The translations under genes and the position numbers were made by a program. The notes under the pieces are model-generated. The model made no database searches. It was not told where the DNA came from and worked only from the letters and a program-made list of their open reading frames with translations. A DNA stretch of 64,000 bases from Ferrovibrio terrae_B (GTDB lineage: Bacteria; Pseudomonadota; Alphaproteobacteria; Ferrovibrionales; Ferrovibrionaceae). The stretch covers positions 1 to 64,000 of the forward strand of contig NZ_CALRUC010000010.1 of assembly GCF_943371255.1 (NCBI RefSeq). Reading direction: 5' to 3'. This document shows, one piece after another, positions 39,016-46,552 of the stretch (position 1 is the first letter of the stretch; every line of letters starts with the position of its first letter).

Positions 39016-40875
39016 ATGACCGACCAGACCATGCAATTCCAGTCGGATGTCGCCCGGCTGCTGCATATCGTCACTCACGCTCTCTACAGCCAGAAGGAAA
39101 TCTTCCTTCGCGAGCTGATTTCAAATGCATCCGATGCCTGCGACAAGCTGCGTTTCGCGGCGCAGACCGAGGCGGATCTCTGGGGCGGTGATGCTGACCT
39201 GAAAGTCACGCTGTCACCTGACAAGGCTGCCCGCACGCTCACCATTGCTGATAACGGTATCGGCATGAGCCGTGATGAGCTGGTCGCCAATCTGGGTACC
39301 ATCGCGCGCTCAGGCACCGGCGAATTCGCCGCCAGGCTATCCGGTGATGCGGCCAAGGACATGGCGCTGATCGGTCAGTTCGGTGTCGGATTCTATTCCG
39401 CCTTCATGGTGGCCACGAAAGTGGACGTCGTCTCACGCAAGGCCGGCGAAGCGCAGGCTTGGCGATGGGCTTCCGATGGCTCCGGCCAGTTCACCATCGG
39501 TGAGGCCGAAAAGGCTGGCCGGGGCACCACAATCATCCTGCATCTGCGCGAGGGCGAGGATGAGTTCCTCGAAACGACGCGGCTGAGCCATATCGTCAGG
39601 ACTTATTCGGACCATATCGCCTTGCCGGTGGTGCTGGAGGCTGACGGCAAGAGTGAAACGCTGAACAGCGCCAGTGCGCTCTGGGCACGGCCCAAGGCCG
39701 AGATCACCGAGGAGCAGTACCAGAATTTCTACCATCATGTGTCGCACGCTTTCGACGATCCTTGGCTGACCCTGCATACGCGCGCCGAAGGCAAGCTGGA
39801 TTATACGCTGCTGCTCTTCATCCCGTCGTCGCGGCCGCATGATCTGTTTGATCCGGCGCGCAAGGCGCTACTCAAGCTCTATGTACGCCGGGTCTTCATT
39901 ACCGACCGTTGCGACGAGTTGGTGCCGGCCTGGTTGCGCTTCCTGCGCGGCGTGGTCGATTCTGCTGACCTGCCGCTGAATGTCAGCCGCGAGATGCTGC
40001 AGCACAATCCGGTGCTGGCGCGGATCAAACAGGCGATCACCCGTCGCGTGCTGACCGAGCTGGAGAAGAAGGCCGGCAAGGATACCGAGGCTTACACAGT
40101 TTTCTGGGAAACCTTCGGCGCCGTGCTGAAGGAAGGCATCTACGAAGACCCTGAGCATCGCGAGGCCATTCTCAAGCTGGCGCGCTTCCGCTCCTCGCAG
40201 CGCGAGGGCTGGGTGTCGCTGGGCGACTATATTGCCGCCATGAAGGACGGCCAGAACGCGATCTATGTCATCAACGGCGACCAGCTCGACCAGCTCAAGC
40301 GCAGCCCGCAACTGGAAGGTTTCCGCGCCAAAGGGATCGAAGTTCTGCTGCTGACTGATCCGGTGGATGATTTCTGGCTTTCGGTGGTGCGCGATTTTGC
40401 CGGTAAGCCGGTCAAATCCGCCAGCCGGGCCGGCGCCGATCTGGATGCCATCGCGGCGACCGCTGACGAGAAGAAGCCCGAAGACAAGCCTGACGATGCG
40501 GCCCTTGGCACTCTGATCGCGGCGCTCAAGCAGATTCTGGGCGATGCCGTGAAGGATGTGCGCGAATCAAAGCGGCTGACCGACAGCGCGGTCTGCCTGA
40601 GCGCGGCAGAAGGCGATATCGACCTGCATCTGGAGCGCCTGCTGCGGCAGCACCAGAAGCTGGGCCAGATCAGCGCGCGCGTCCTGGAAATCAATCCGGC
40701 CCATCCGCTGATCCGGGCGCTGGCAGTTCGGGCACAGCAATCCGGTGCTGTTGATGCCCTGACCGATGCAGCCCAGCTGCTGCTCGATCAGGCCCGCCTG
40801 GTCGAGGGCGAGGTACCGGCCGATCCGCTACTGTTTGCCCAGCGGCTGGCGCGCGTGATGGAAAAGGCGCTCTAG
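39016..40875 (+). CDS. htpG: Chaperone HtpG (Hsp90)
   Basis: This 619-residue Hsp90 starts MQFQSDVARLLHIVTHALYSQKE and shows the ATP-lid residues LRELISNASDACDKL, DNGIGM, and GQFGVGFYSAF, plus LNVSREMLQ. It is a full-length ATP-dependent chaperone. It begins 16 bases after the DUF4340 gene with GGAGG upstream, so it may be co-transcribed with the ABC system. No sigma-32-type promoter was recognised in that short gap. Confidence 0.96.
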   Translation: MTDQTMQFQSDVARLLHIVTHALYSQKEIFLRELISNASDACDKLRFAAQTEADLWGGDADLKVTLSPDKAARTLTIADNGIGMSRDELVANLGTIARSGTGEFAARLSGDAAKDMALIGQFGVGFYSAFMVATKVDVVSRKAGEAQAWRWASDGSGQFTIGEAEKAGRGTTIILHLREGEDEFLETTRLSHIVRTYSDHIALPVVLEADGKSETLNSASALWARPKAEITEEQYQNFYHHVSHAFDDPWLTLHTRAEGKLDYTLLLFIPSSRPHDLFDPARKALLKLYVRRVFITDRCDELVPAWLRFLRGVVDSADLPLNVSREMLQHNPVLARIKQAITRRVLTELEKKAGKDTEAYTVFWETFGAVLKEGIYEDPEHREAILKLARFRSSQREGWVSLGDYIAAMKDGQNAIYVINGDQLDQLKRSPQLEGFRAKGIEVLLLTDPVDDFWLSVVRDFAGKPVKSASRAGADLDAIAATADEKKPEDKPDDAALGTLIAALKQILGDAVKDVRESKRLTDSAVCLSAAEGDIDLHLERLLRQHQKLGQISARVLEINPAHPLIRALAVRAQQSGAVDALTDAAQLLLDQARLVEGEVPADPLLFAQRLARVMEKAL

Positions 40876-40878
40876 CTG

Positions 40879-40909
40879 TTACATCCCGACGCGCCTACAT
40901 CCCGACACG
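40879..40909. repeat. Tandem 15-base repeat over the NUDIX stop codon
   Basis: Two 15-base units, TTACATCCCGACGCG and CTACATCCCGACACG, lie one base apart. Read on the minus strand each encodes Arg-Val-Gly-Met-stop, so the end of the NUDIX gene is duplicated just past its own stop. Confidence 0.8.
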
Positions 40910-41707
40910 ACTGAGCGGCACTTCGGTGACACCATAACCGGCAGCAGCCGGAATGCGCAGATGCGGCTCGGAGAAGGATGTCTTGTCGAGTACCGGCATC
41001 ACATCGACGATAGCATCCTGCTGCGTGATCGCCATGGCGTCGGCTACTGTTTTCGCACGGGCCAGTTTCACCAGCTGCATGCGAGTGGCAAACACAATGG
41101 TGCGTGTCTTGGCTTCCCAGTCATCCAATGCGGCCTGCGCGCCGACCCATTCGGATTCCACCGATTCCGAGCCGTCATGCACGCCAATCTGGTCTGCTGG
41201 TGCGGGTGCCAGGAAGAACCAGGTATCAAATCTTTTGGGCATCACCTCGGGCGTGATCCAGTGCGCAAATGGAATCAGGGTATCCAGCGCGTAATCCAGG
41301 CCTTCGGCCTCGGCCATGTCGCGGAGCGTCTTGTCGCCACGATTGAGCGGTTCGCGCCAGTGATCAAGAGTCTCGATGCGGCTGGCCGGCAGCAAGGCGC
41401 CATCGCCCTTGGCGCGCGCCAGCAGCAGGCCGGATTCCTCAAAGGCCTCGCGGATTGCGCCAAAGGCAAAGGCGGTCAGCTGCGGATCGAAATTTCCAGG
41501 CCGGGCGTGGCGGCCCATCAGCACCGGATCGCTGTCGCCCTCAGCCAGCTTGCCGCCGGGAAACACCATGGCGCCGGAGGCAAAGTCGATGGCGTGGTTG
41601 CGCTTGACCATGAAGACTTCAAGGCCGGCGATGCCATCGCGCACCATCAGCACGGTGCTGGATGGTCGCAGGGCTGATTTATCCTGGGTGGATGTGCTGT
41701 CGCTCAT
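40895..41707 (-). CDS. NUDIX hydrolase (NUDT19-like layout)
   Basis: This 270-residue protein has a split NUDIX region: GAMVFPGGKLAEGD is followed after a spacer by the core AFGAIREAFEESGLLL (RExxEExG). The stretched box and long C-terminal domain resemble NUDT7/19-type CoA or similar diphosphatases, but the substrate is inferred. It is convergent with htpG, and its stop region is duplicated. Confidence 0.83.
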   Translation of the reverse strand: MSDSTSTQDKSALRPSSTVLMVRDGIAGLEVFMVKRNHAIDFASGAMVFPGGKLAEGDSDPVLMGRHARPGNFDPQLTAFAFGAIREAFEESGLLLARAKGDGALLPASRIETLDHWREPLNRGDKTLRDMAEAEGLDYALDTLIPFAHWITPEVMPKRFDTWFFLAPAPADQIGVHDGSESVESEWVGAQAALDDWEAKTRTIVFATRMQLVKLARAKTVADAMAITQQDAIVDVMPVLDKTSFSEPHLRIPAAAGYGVTEVPLSRVGM

Positions 41708-41731
41708 CGGTATTTCCCCGTTCTTTTTTTA

Positions 41732-42157
41732 TCAGACGCTGCGGCTGAGATAGATCTTGTTGCCGCCATGCGGATTGCGCACAAAGCCGCGCTTGGCCAG
41801 CCAGGCGATACCGGCCTTGTCCTGTTCCGGTCGCTGGATTTCGACGGCAACCAGATCAAGGCTGCGGGCATGGAAGGCGGCGCAGTCGAGCAGCCAGGCA
41901 CCCAGACCCTGTTTGCGAGCCTCTTCTGCCACCACCAGCCGGCTGATCAGCAGGCTGCTCTGCAGCGGCAGCAGCACCATGAAGCCGTCGATGGCGGTGC
42001 GCCACTCGGCGACAAACAGGTTTTCCTCTTTCTGCAGGGCGGCGAGATCAAGGCTTGCCGCGTCGGCCAGGCTGGTGCGGGCAATCTCGCCCAGGCGCGA
42101 CAGGTCGTTGCGGTCTGCCGCACGCAGGCGATGTTCGATCCGATTGCTCACCGCCAT
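41732..42157 (-). CDS. GNAT-family N-acetyltransferase
   Basis: This 141-residue protein shows the GNAT acetyl-CoA site VVAEEARKQGLGAWLLDCAA (R/Q-x-x-G-x-G/A) and the trailing IAWLAKRGFVRNPHG segment. The acceptor is unknown. It lies 24 bases upstream of the NUDIX gene on the same strand and is likely co-transcribed with it. Confidence 0.82.
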   Translation of the reverse strand: MAVSNRIEHRLRAADRNDLSRLGEIARTSLADAASLDLAALQKEENLFVAEWRTAIDGFMVLLPLQSSLLISRLVVAEEARKQGLGAWLLDCAAFHARSLDLVAVEIQRPEQDKAGIAWLAKRGFVRNPHGGNKIYLSRSV

Positions 42158-42267
42158 ATGGCAATCCCGGGAAAGCGGGCTGTTATCATGGAGAAAGCTT
42201 CGGCTGTGGCGCCCGGGCTGTCAACTCCAGGGCTGTAACCTTTGCGGGGCCGCCGTCGCGGAAAGGT

Positions 42268-43053
42268 TTATGGAGCGCCCTTGATGTCGACCGCCGCGAT
42301 AATCGGCCCGACGCCGTCATTGCTGAGTGTCTGCAGCATCACCACGACACCCTGGCGGCTCCAGTCGGTGCTGCTCAGGTCGGGCACGTCGTAGCTGGCG
42401 CTCTGGCCTTTCCAGCGGCCCAGATCGCCCCAGGCGCGGGCGACATTGAGATAATTCAGTGTGCGACCACTATTCTCGCCACGCTCGATGGAAACTTCAT
42501 GCTTGGTATCATATCGGCACAGCACCAGCTTGGCCTCGCCCTGCCATTGGGGCAGCGGCCCGACCTGCACCTGCCATGCCCCGGTTGTCTTGTTGCGCTC
42601 GGCACGCATCGATACCTGTTGCTGCTGCTTGCGTGCCTTGGCAATCGCATAGGCGACCGCGTCGCGATCGGAGCCGACCACGGCATACTGGCCATTGATC
42701 ACCACTTGCGGCGTGTAGACTTCGCGCTTGCCGGAATTGCGCGCGTAATCCTGCTGGCGCACGGCGTGGCCCTTGCGGCTCAGTGTGTCTTTCCAGCCGA
42801 GATAATCCCAGTAATCGACATGCAGCGAGATCGGGATCACCCCGGGCTGTTTCAGCCAGTCCTGCATCAGGGCATCCGCCGGCGGGCAGGAGTTGCAGCC
42901 CTGGCTGGTGAACAGTTCAAGTATCACAGGTTGCGGCGCCGTCTGGTTCTGCGCGAAAGCCGGTGCCGCCAGCCCCAGCGCCATCAAAAGGGCCGGCAGC
43001 AGCGCGGTCATGCGGCGTGGTGAAATCATCGTCATGGAGGTGAACCTAGGCAT
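42268..43053 (-). CDS. DUF1223 secreted thioredoxin-fold protein
   Basis: This 261-residue protein has a signal peptide (ALLPALLMALGLAAPAFAQ) and then a thioredoxin-like domain with a CxxC motif in LELFTSQGCNSCPPADALM and the cis-Pro region YTPQVVINGQ. The DUF1223 C-terminal beta domain follows. A periplasmic redox role is plausible but unproven. It sits 19 bases after addA, where many Alphaproteobacteria have trxA. In-frame starts also exist at 43035 and 43029. Confidence 0.83.
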   Translation of the reverse strand: MPRFTSMTMISPRRMTALLPALLMALGLAAPAFAQNQTAPQPVILELFTSQGCNSCPPADALMQDWLKQPGVIPISLHVDYWDYLGWKDTLSRKGHAVRQQDYARNSGKREVYTPQVVINGQYAVVGSDRDAVAYAIAKARKQQQQVSMRAERNKTTGAWQVQVGPLPQWQGEAKLVLCRYDTKHEVSIERGENSGRTLNYLNVARAWGDLGRWKGQSASYDVPDLSSTDWSRQGVVVMLQTLSNDGVGPIIAAVDIKGAP

Positions 43054-43072
43054 GCTCCCAGCCTACGACTAC

Positions 43073-46000
43073 TCACGTTGCGGTGAAAGCGGCAAGGCGT
43101 TGATCCAGCAGGCTGTCGGGCAAGGGCATGAGACGCGCGGCATGGGTCCAGACCAGTGCCGCCTGCACGGATCGTCCGGGAAACACCTGCTGCAGCAGGC
43201 CGCGATACAGCGCCATCTGATCCAGATACGCCGGGTCGACATCCTGCACCGAGACAGGCGGTGGCCGGTTTGTCTTGTAATCGACGACGAGCACGGCGGC
43301 ATCGGTGACCAGCAGGCGGTCGACCTGGCCGGTGACCAGGCGTTGCCCGATCCGTCCGGCCAGTGGCGCTTCCGCGCGCGCGCCGGGCTGGAATACCGCG
43401 GCGAAGGCCGGATCGCGCAGCAGAGTCATGGTCTCGCCCAGCAGGCCGGTCTGGCTGGCCATATCCAGACCATGGCCAGGATGGGCCAGGAAGCGCCGTG
43501 CGGCTGTTTCCCGCTCGGCCTCAGGCAGGTCGGGCACGGTCTGCAGCAGGCGGTGAATTAATCGGCCGCGTGCGAGGCCGGCAAGGCGGTCGGGTGCTGT
43601 CGGGCTCAGGGGGGCCGGTTCGGGGCGGCTGGGCTGTGACGGGCTCAGTGGCCTGGGTGGTGTTGGTTCCGGTGATGGGGCGGCCTGCAGCCAGGCGGGG
43701 GCAGCGGTCGGTGCAGCAGAGGTTATCGTCGGGCTGGCGGTAGCCCGGCTGTCCGGATTGGTCTCGTAACGCCGTGCTTCATCGCCCCATGGCAGGGCGG
43801 CAGTCTGCAGCGGGGTCAGTCGGTCCAGGCCGGCGGACACCAGATCATACCAGCTGCCCAGCGGCGGGCCTTTTTCGGCATTGCGGCTGCCGAGATAGCC
43901 GCAGACATAGAGCCGGTCACGGGCGCGCGTCAGGGCGACATAGAGCAGGCGGCGATACTCGGCCATCTGCTCGGCATTGCGCAGGCTGCGCAGGCCGGCG
44001 GTGATCGCGGTGTCATTGTCCTTGCGCATCGGCCAGTAGAGCTGCGGCACAGCGCGCGCCGCGGATGGGCCAGTGGCATGCACAGGCGGAACCGGTGCCT
44101 CGCCCCAGAGCAGGCCGCTGCTGCTCTGGTCCTGCGGCAGGTCGCAGCTGTCGGGCAGAATGACGATGGGCGCTTCCAGGCCCTTGGCACCATGCACGGT
44201 CAGCACGCGCACTTCGTTGCGGCCCTGGTCGAGATCGCGTTTCACCTCGCCGGCATGGCGCGGGAACCAACTCAGGAAGCCCTGCAGGCTTGGTGCGGCT
44301 TCGCGTTCATAGGACAGGGTGGCGGCGAGAAATTCATCGATCGGCTCGTTGGCCTGCGGCCCCAGTCGCGCCACCAGCCGGCGCCGTCCACCACCCGCAC
44401 CCAGCAACTCGGCATAGAGTGCAAACGGCGGCACCAGATCGGCACGAGCCAGCCAGCGATGCAGCTCTTCGCTGGCGGCTTTCCAGGCCGGATTCTCATC
44501 CGACCGGCGCTGCAGCTCGTGCCACAGGCGCGGTTTGGTGCGATTCCAGCACAGCGCGAACAGATCGTCTTCGCTGAAATTGAACAGCGGGCCTTTCAGC
44601 ACGGTGGCGAGCGTCAGGTCATCGTCCGGCAGCAGGCAGAAGGCACCGAGCGCCAGCAGGTCAAGCACTGCAATCTGTTCGGCCAGCTTCATGCGGTCGG
44701 CACCGGCCACCGGTACGCCAGCCGTTTTCAGCGCCTGCACCATCGCTTCGAAGAATACATTACGGCGGCGCACCAGGATCATCACATCGCCCGGCTGCAC
44801 GCGGCGACCCAGGCTCGGCAGTTCCTCAGTGTCCATCCAGCGGCGGATCTGCTGGGCGATCTCATCGGCAAGGCGGCGGCGCGGATCCCTGGCGCCGACA
44901 TAATCCAGCGGTGCTTCCCAGGGTTCGCTTTGTACCTTCGGATCGGGCTTGAACGGAGGCCAGAGTTCGATGCGGCCGGCCTCGTCGCGGCGCTTGGCCT
45001 TGTGCCGGAGGATTGTACCATCCTCGACGACACCGGGCTTGGCGGCGTCATCGGCGAAGACCGCATCCACCAGCTGCAGCACGGCGGGAGCGGAGCGGAA
45101 CGACATTTCCAGCGGCACAGGATGCAACTGCTCGCCCACCGTCTCGGCGCGGCGGCGGAATTCGCTGCGCATGTCGAGGAAGGCCTGTGGCCGCGCGCCC
45201 TGGAAACTGTAGATCGACTGCTTCACATCGCCGACGGCGAACACCGTGCGGCGCACATCGTCGCGTGCGCCGGTGCCGCTGAAGAATTCTTCGGCCAGTG
45301 CCGCCACCACCGACCACTGGTCCGGGCTGGTATCCTGTGCCTCATCCACCAGGATATGGTCGATGCCGCGATCCAGCTTGAACATCACCCAGGGCACCTG
45401 GCTCGGCTCGACCAGCAGATCGCGGGCGCGCAGGATCAGGTCGTCGTAATCCAGCAGGCCGCGCGAAAGCTTCAGCGCTGCATATGCCTCCAGCAGTGCT
45501 TCCCCCAGCCGCATCAGCATGGCGGTCGCTTCAGCCACAGTCAGCTTGTTGAGCTGCTGCTTCAGCGCGATCAGGCGATCCTGTTCCAGCGCGAGGATGT
45601 CACCACAGTCAGATTCGATCTTTTCAGCTGCCTTGTTCGCCAGCTTGTCGCGCGGTTTGCCTTCACTGGTGAAAAATCTGGCAAGCCAGTTTTCTTCAAA
45701 CGTTTCCGCAGATGCGCCCGCTGCCAGCCAGTCGCCCAGCGGCAGGCCAAGCTTTTTGTCGTTGGCGCTGCCGCCGCAGAGCGCGGCAACAGCGCGGCGC
45801 AGGTCGGCCAGCGGCATGGCTGCGATATGCTGGCCGATCGTCATCTCGCGGGTGGCATCGGGCGGCAGTTCAAGCTGGGCATAGAGTGCGCCGATGGCGC
45901 CGGCCGCATCGCCATGGGCGGCCAGCAGCAAGGCGAGGTCGCGGCGGCGGCTGAGCAAGGCTTTCAGCAGCTCGGCAAAGCGGCCGTCATCGACGCGGGC

Positions 46001-46552
46001 GGCAAAGAAGCCTATCACCGGCGCGAAACCGGTGTCGGTCAGGCTGCTACCCAGCACCTGGGTCTGCGCCGTGGCGAACAGGTCGGCGGTGACTGCATCA
46101 TCGGCAACCTTGAAGCCCGGCGGCACCTGCGCCTCGACCGGGAAACGCTTCAACAGCGCCTCGCAGAAGGCATGCACGGTCTGCAGCCGCAGGCCGCCGG
46201 GGGCTTCCAGGGTGCGGGCGAACAGTCGTCGTGCCGCCTGCATGTCAGTATCGTTTATGGGCCGGCCGAGCAGGTCGAACAGGTCGGCCTTCAGAGCTGC
46301 GTCGGACAGCGTGGTCCATTTGCCCAGGCGCTCGGTCAGGCGCAGTTGCATCTCAGCGGCAGCCGCCTTGGTGAAGGTGAGGCAGAGAATGCCGCTCGGC
46401 CGCGTTCCCATCAGCAGCAGGCGGGTGACGCGGTCGACCAGCACGCGGGTCTTGCCTGAACCCGCATTGGCCGCCACCCAGGCCGACAGTGCCGGATCGG
46501 CGGCGACGCGCTGGTTGGTCTGATGCACCTGCAGTTCGGTATCGGAGGTCAT
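43073..46552 (-). CDS. addA: Double-strand break repair helicase-nuclease AddA
   Basis: This 1159-residue UvrD-like helicase of AddAB has motif I (ANAGSGKTRVLVDRVTRL), motif II (HILVDEAQDTSPDQW), motif III-type AVGDVKQSIYSFQGA, and helicase motif V/VI (LTVHGAKGLE, LYVALTRARDRLYV). The C-terminal PD-(D/E)XK nuclease motif is VLVVDYKTNRPPP. AddAB resects DNA ends for RecA loading. It overlaps addB by four bases (ATGA). Confidence 0.96.
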   Translation of the reverse strand: MTSDTELQVHQTNQRVAADPALSAWVAANAGSGKTRVLVDRVTRLLLMGTRPSGILCLTFTKAAAAEMQLRLTERLGKWTTLSDAALKADLFDLLGRPINDTDMQAARRLFARTLEAPGGLRLQTVHAFCEALLKRFPVEAQVPPGFKVADDAVTADLFATAQTQVLGSSLTDTGFAPVIGFFAARVDDGRFAELLKALLSRRRDLALLLAAHGDAAGAIGALYAQLELPPDATREMTIGQHIAAMPLADLRRAVAALCGGSANDKKLGLPLGDWLAAGASAETFEENWLARFFTSEGKPRDKLANKAAEKIESDCGDILALEQDRLIALKQQLNKLTVAEATAMLMRLGEALLEAYAALKLSRGLLDYDDLILRARDLLVEPSQVPWVMFKLDRGIDHILVDEAQDTSPDQWSVVAALAEEFFSGTGARDDVRRTVFAVGDVKQSIYSFQGARPQAFLDMRSEFRRRAETVGEQLHPVPLEMSFRSAPAVLQLVDAVFADDAAKPGVVEDGTILRHKAKRRDEAGRIELWPPFKPDPKVQSEPWEAPLDYVGARDPRRRLADEIAQQIRRWMDTEELPSLGRRVQPGDVMILVRRRNVFFEAMVQALKTAGVPVAGADRMKLAEQIAVLDLLALGAFCLLPDDDLTLATVLKGPLFNFSEDDLFALCWNRTKPRLWHELQRRSDENPAWKAASEELHRWLARADLVPPFALYAELLGAGGGRRRLVARLGPQANEPIDEFLAATLSYEREAAPSLQGFLSWFPRHAGEVKRDLDQGRNEVRVLTVHGAKGLEAPIVILPDSCDLPQDQSSSGLLWGEAPVPPVHATGPSAARAVPQLYWPMRKDNDTAITAGLRSLRNAEQMAEYRRLLYVALTRARDRLYVCGYLGSRNAEKGPPLGSWYDLVSAGLDRLTPLQTAALPWGDEARRYETNPDSRATASPTITSAAPTAAPAWLQAAPSPEPTPPRPLSPSQPSRPEPAPLSPTAPDRLAGLARGRLIHRLLQTVPDLPEAERETAARRFLAHPGHGLDMASQTGLLGETMTLLRDPAFAAVFQPGARAEAPLAGRIGQRLVTGQVDRLLVTDAAVLVVDYKTNRPPPVSVQDVDPAYLDQMALYRGLLQQVFPGRSVQAALVWTHAARLMPLPDSLLDQRLAAFTAT

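Noticed and set aside
44078..46459. 793-codon plus-strand frame opposite addA
   Set aside because: Shadow; composition rich in His, Gln and Arg, no motifs.
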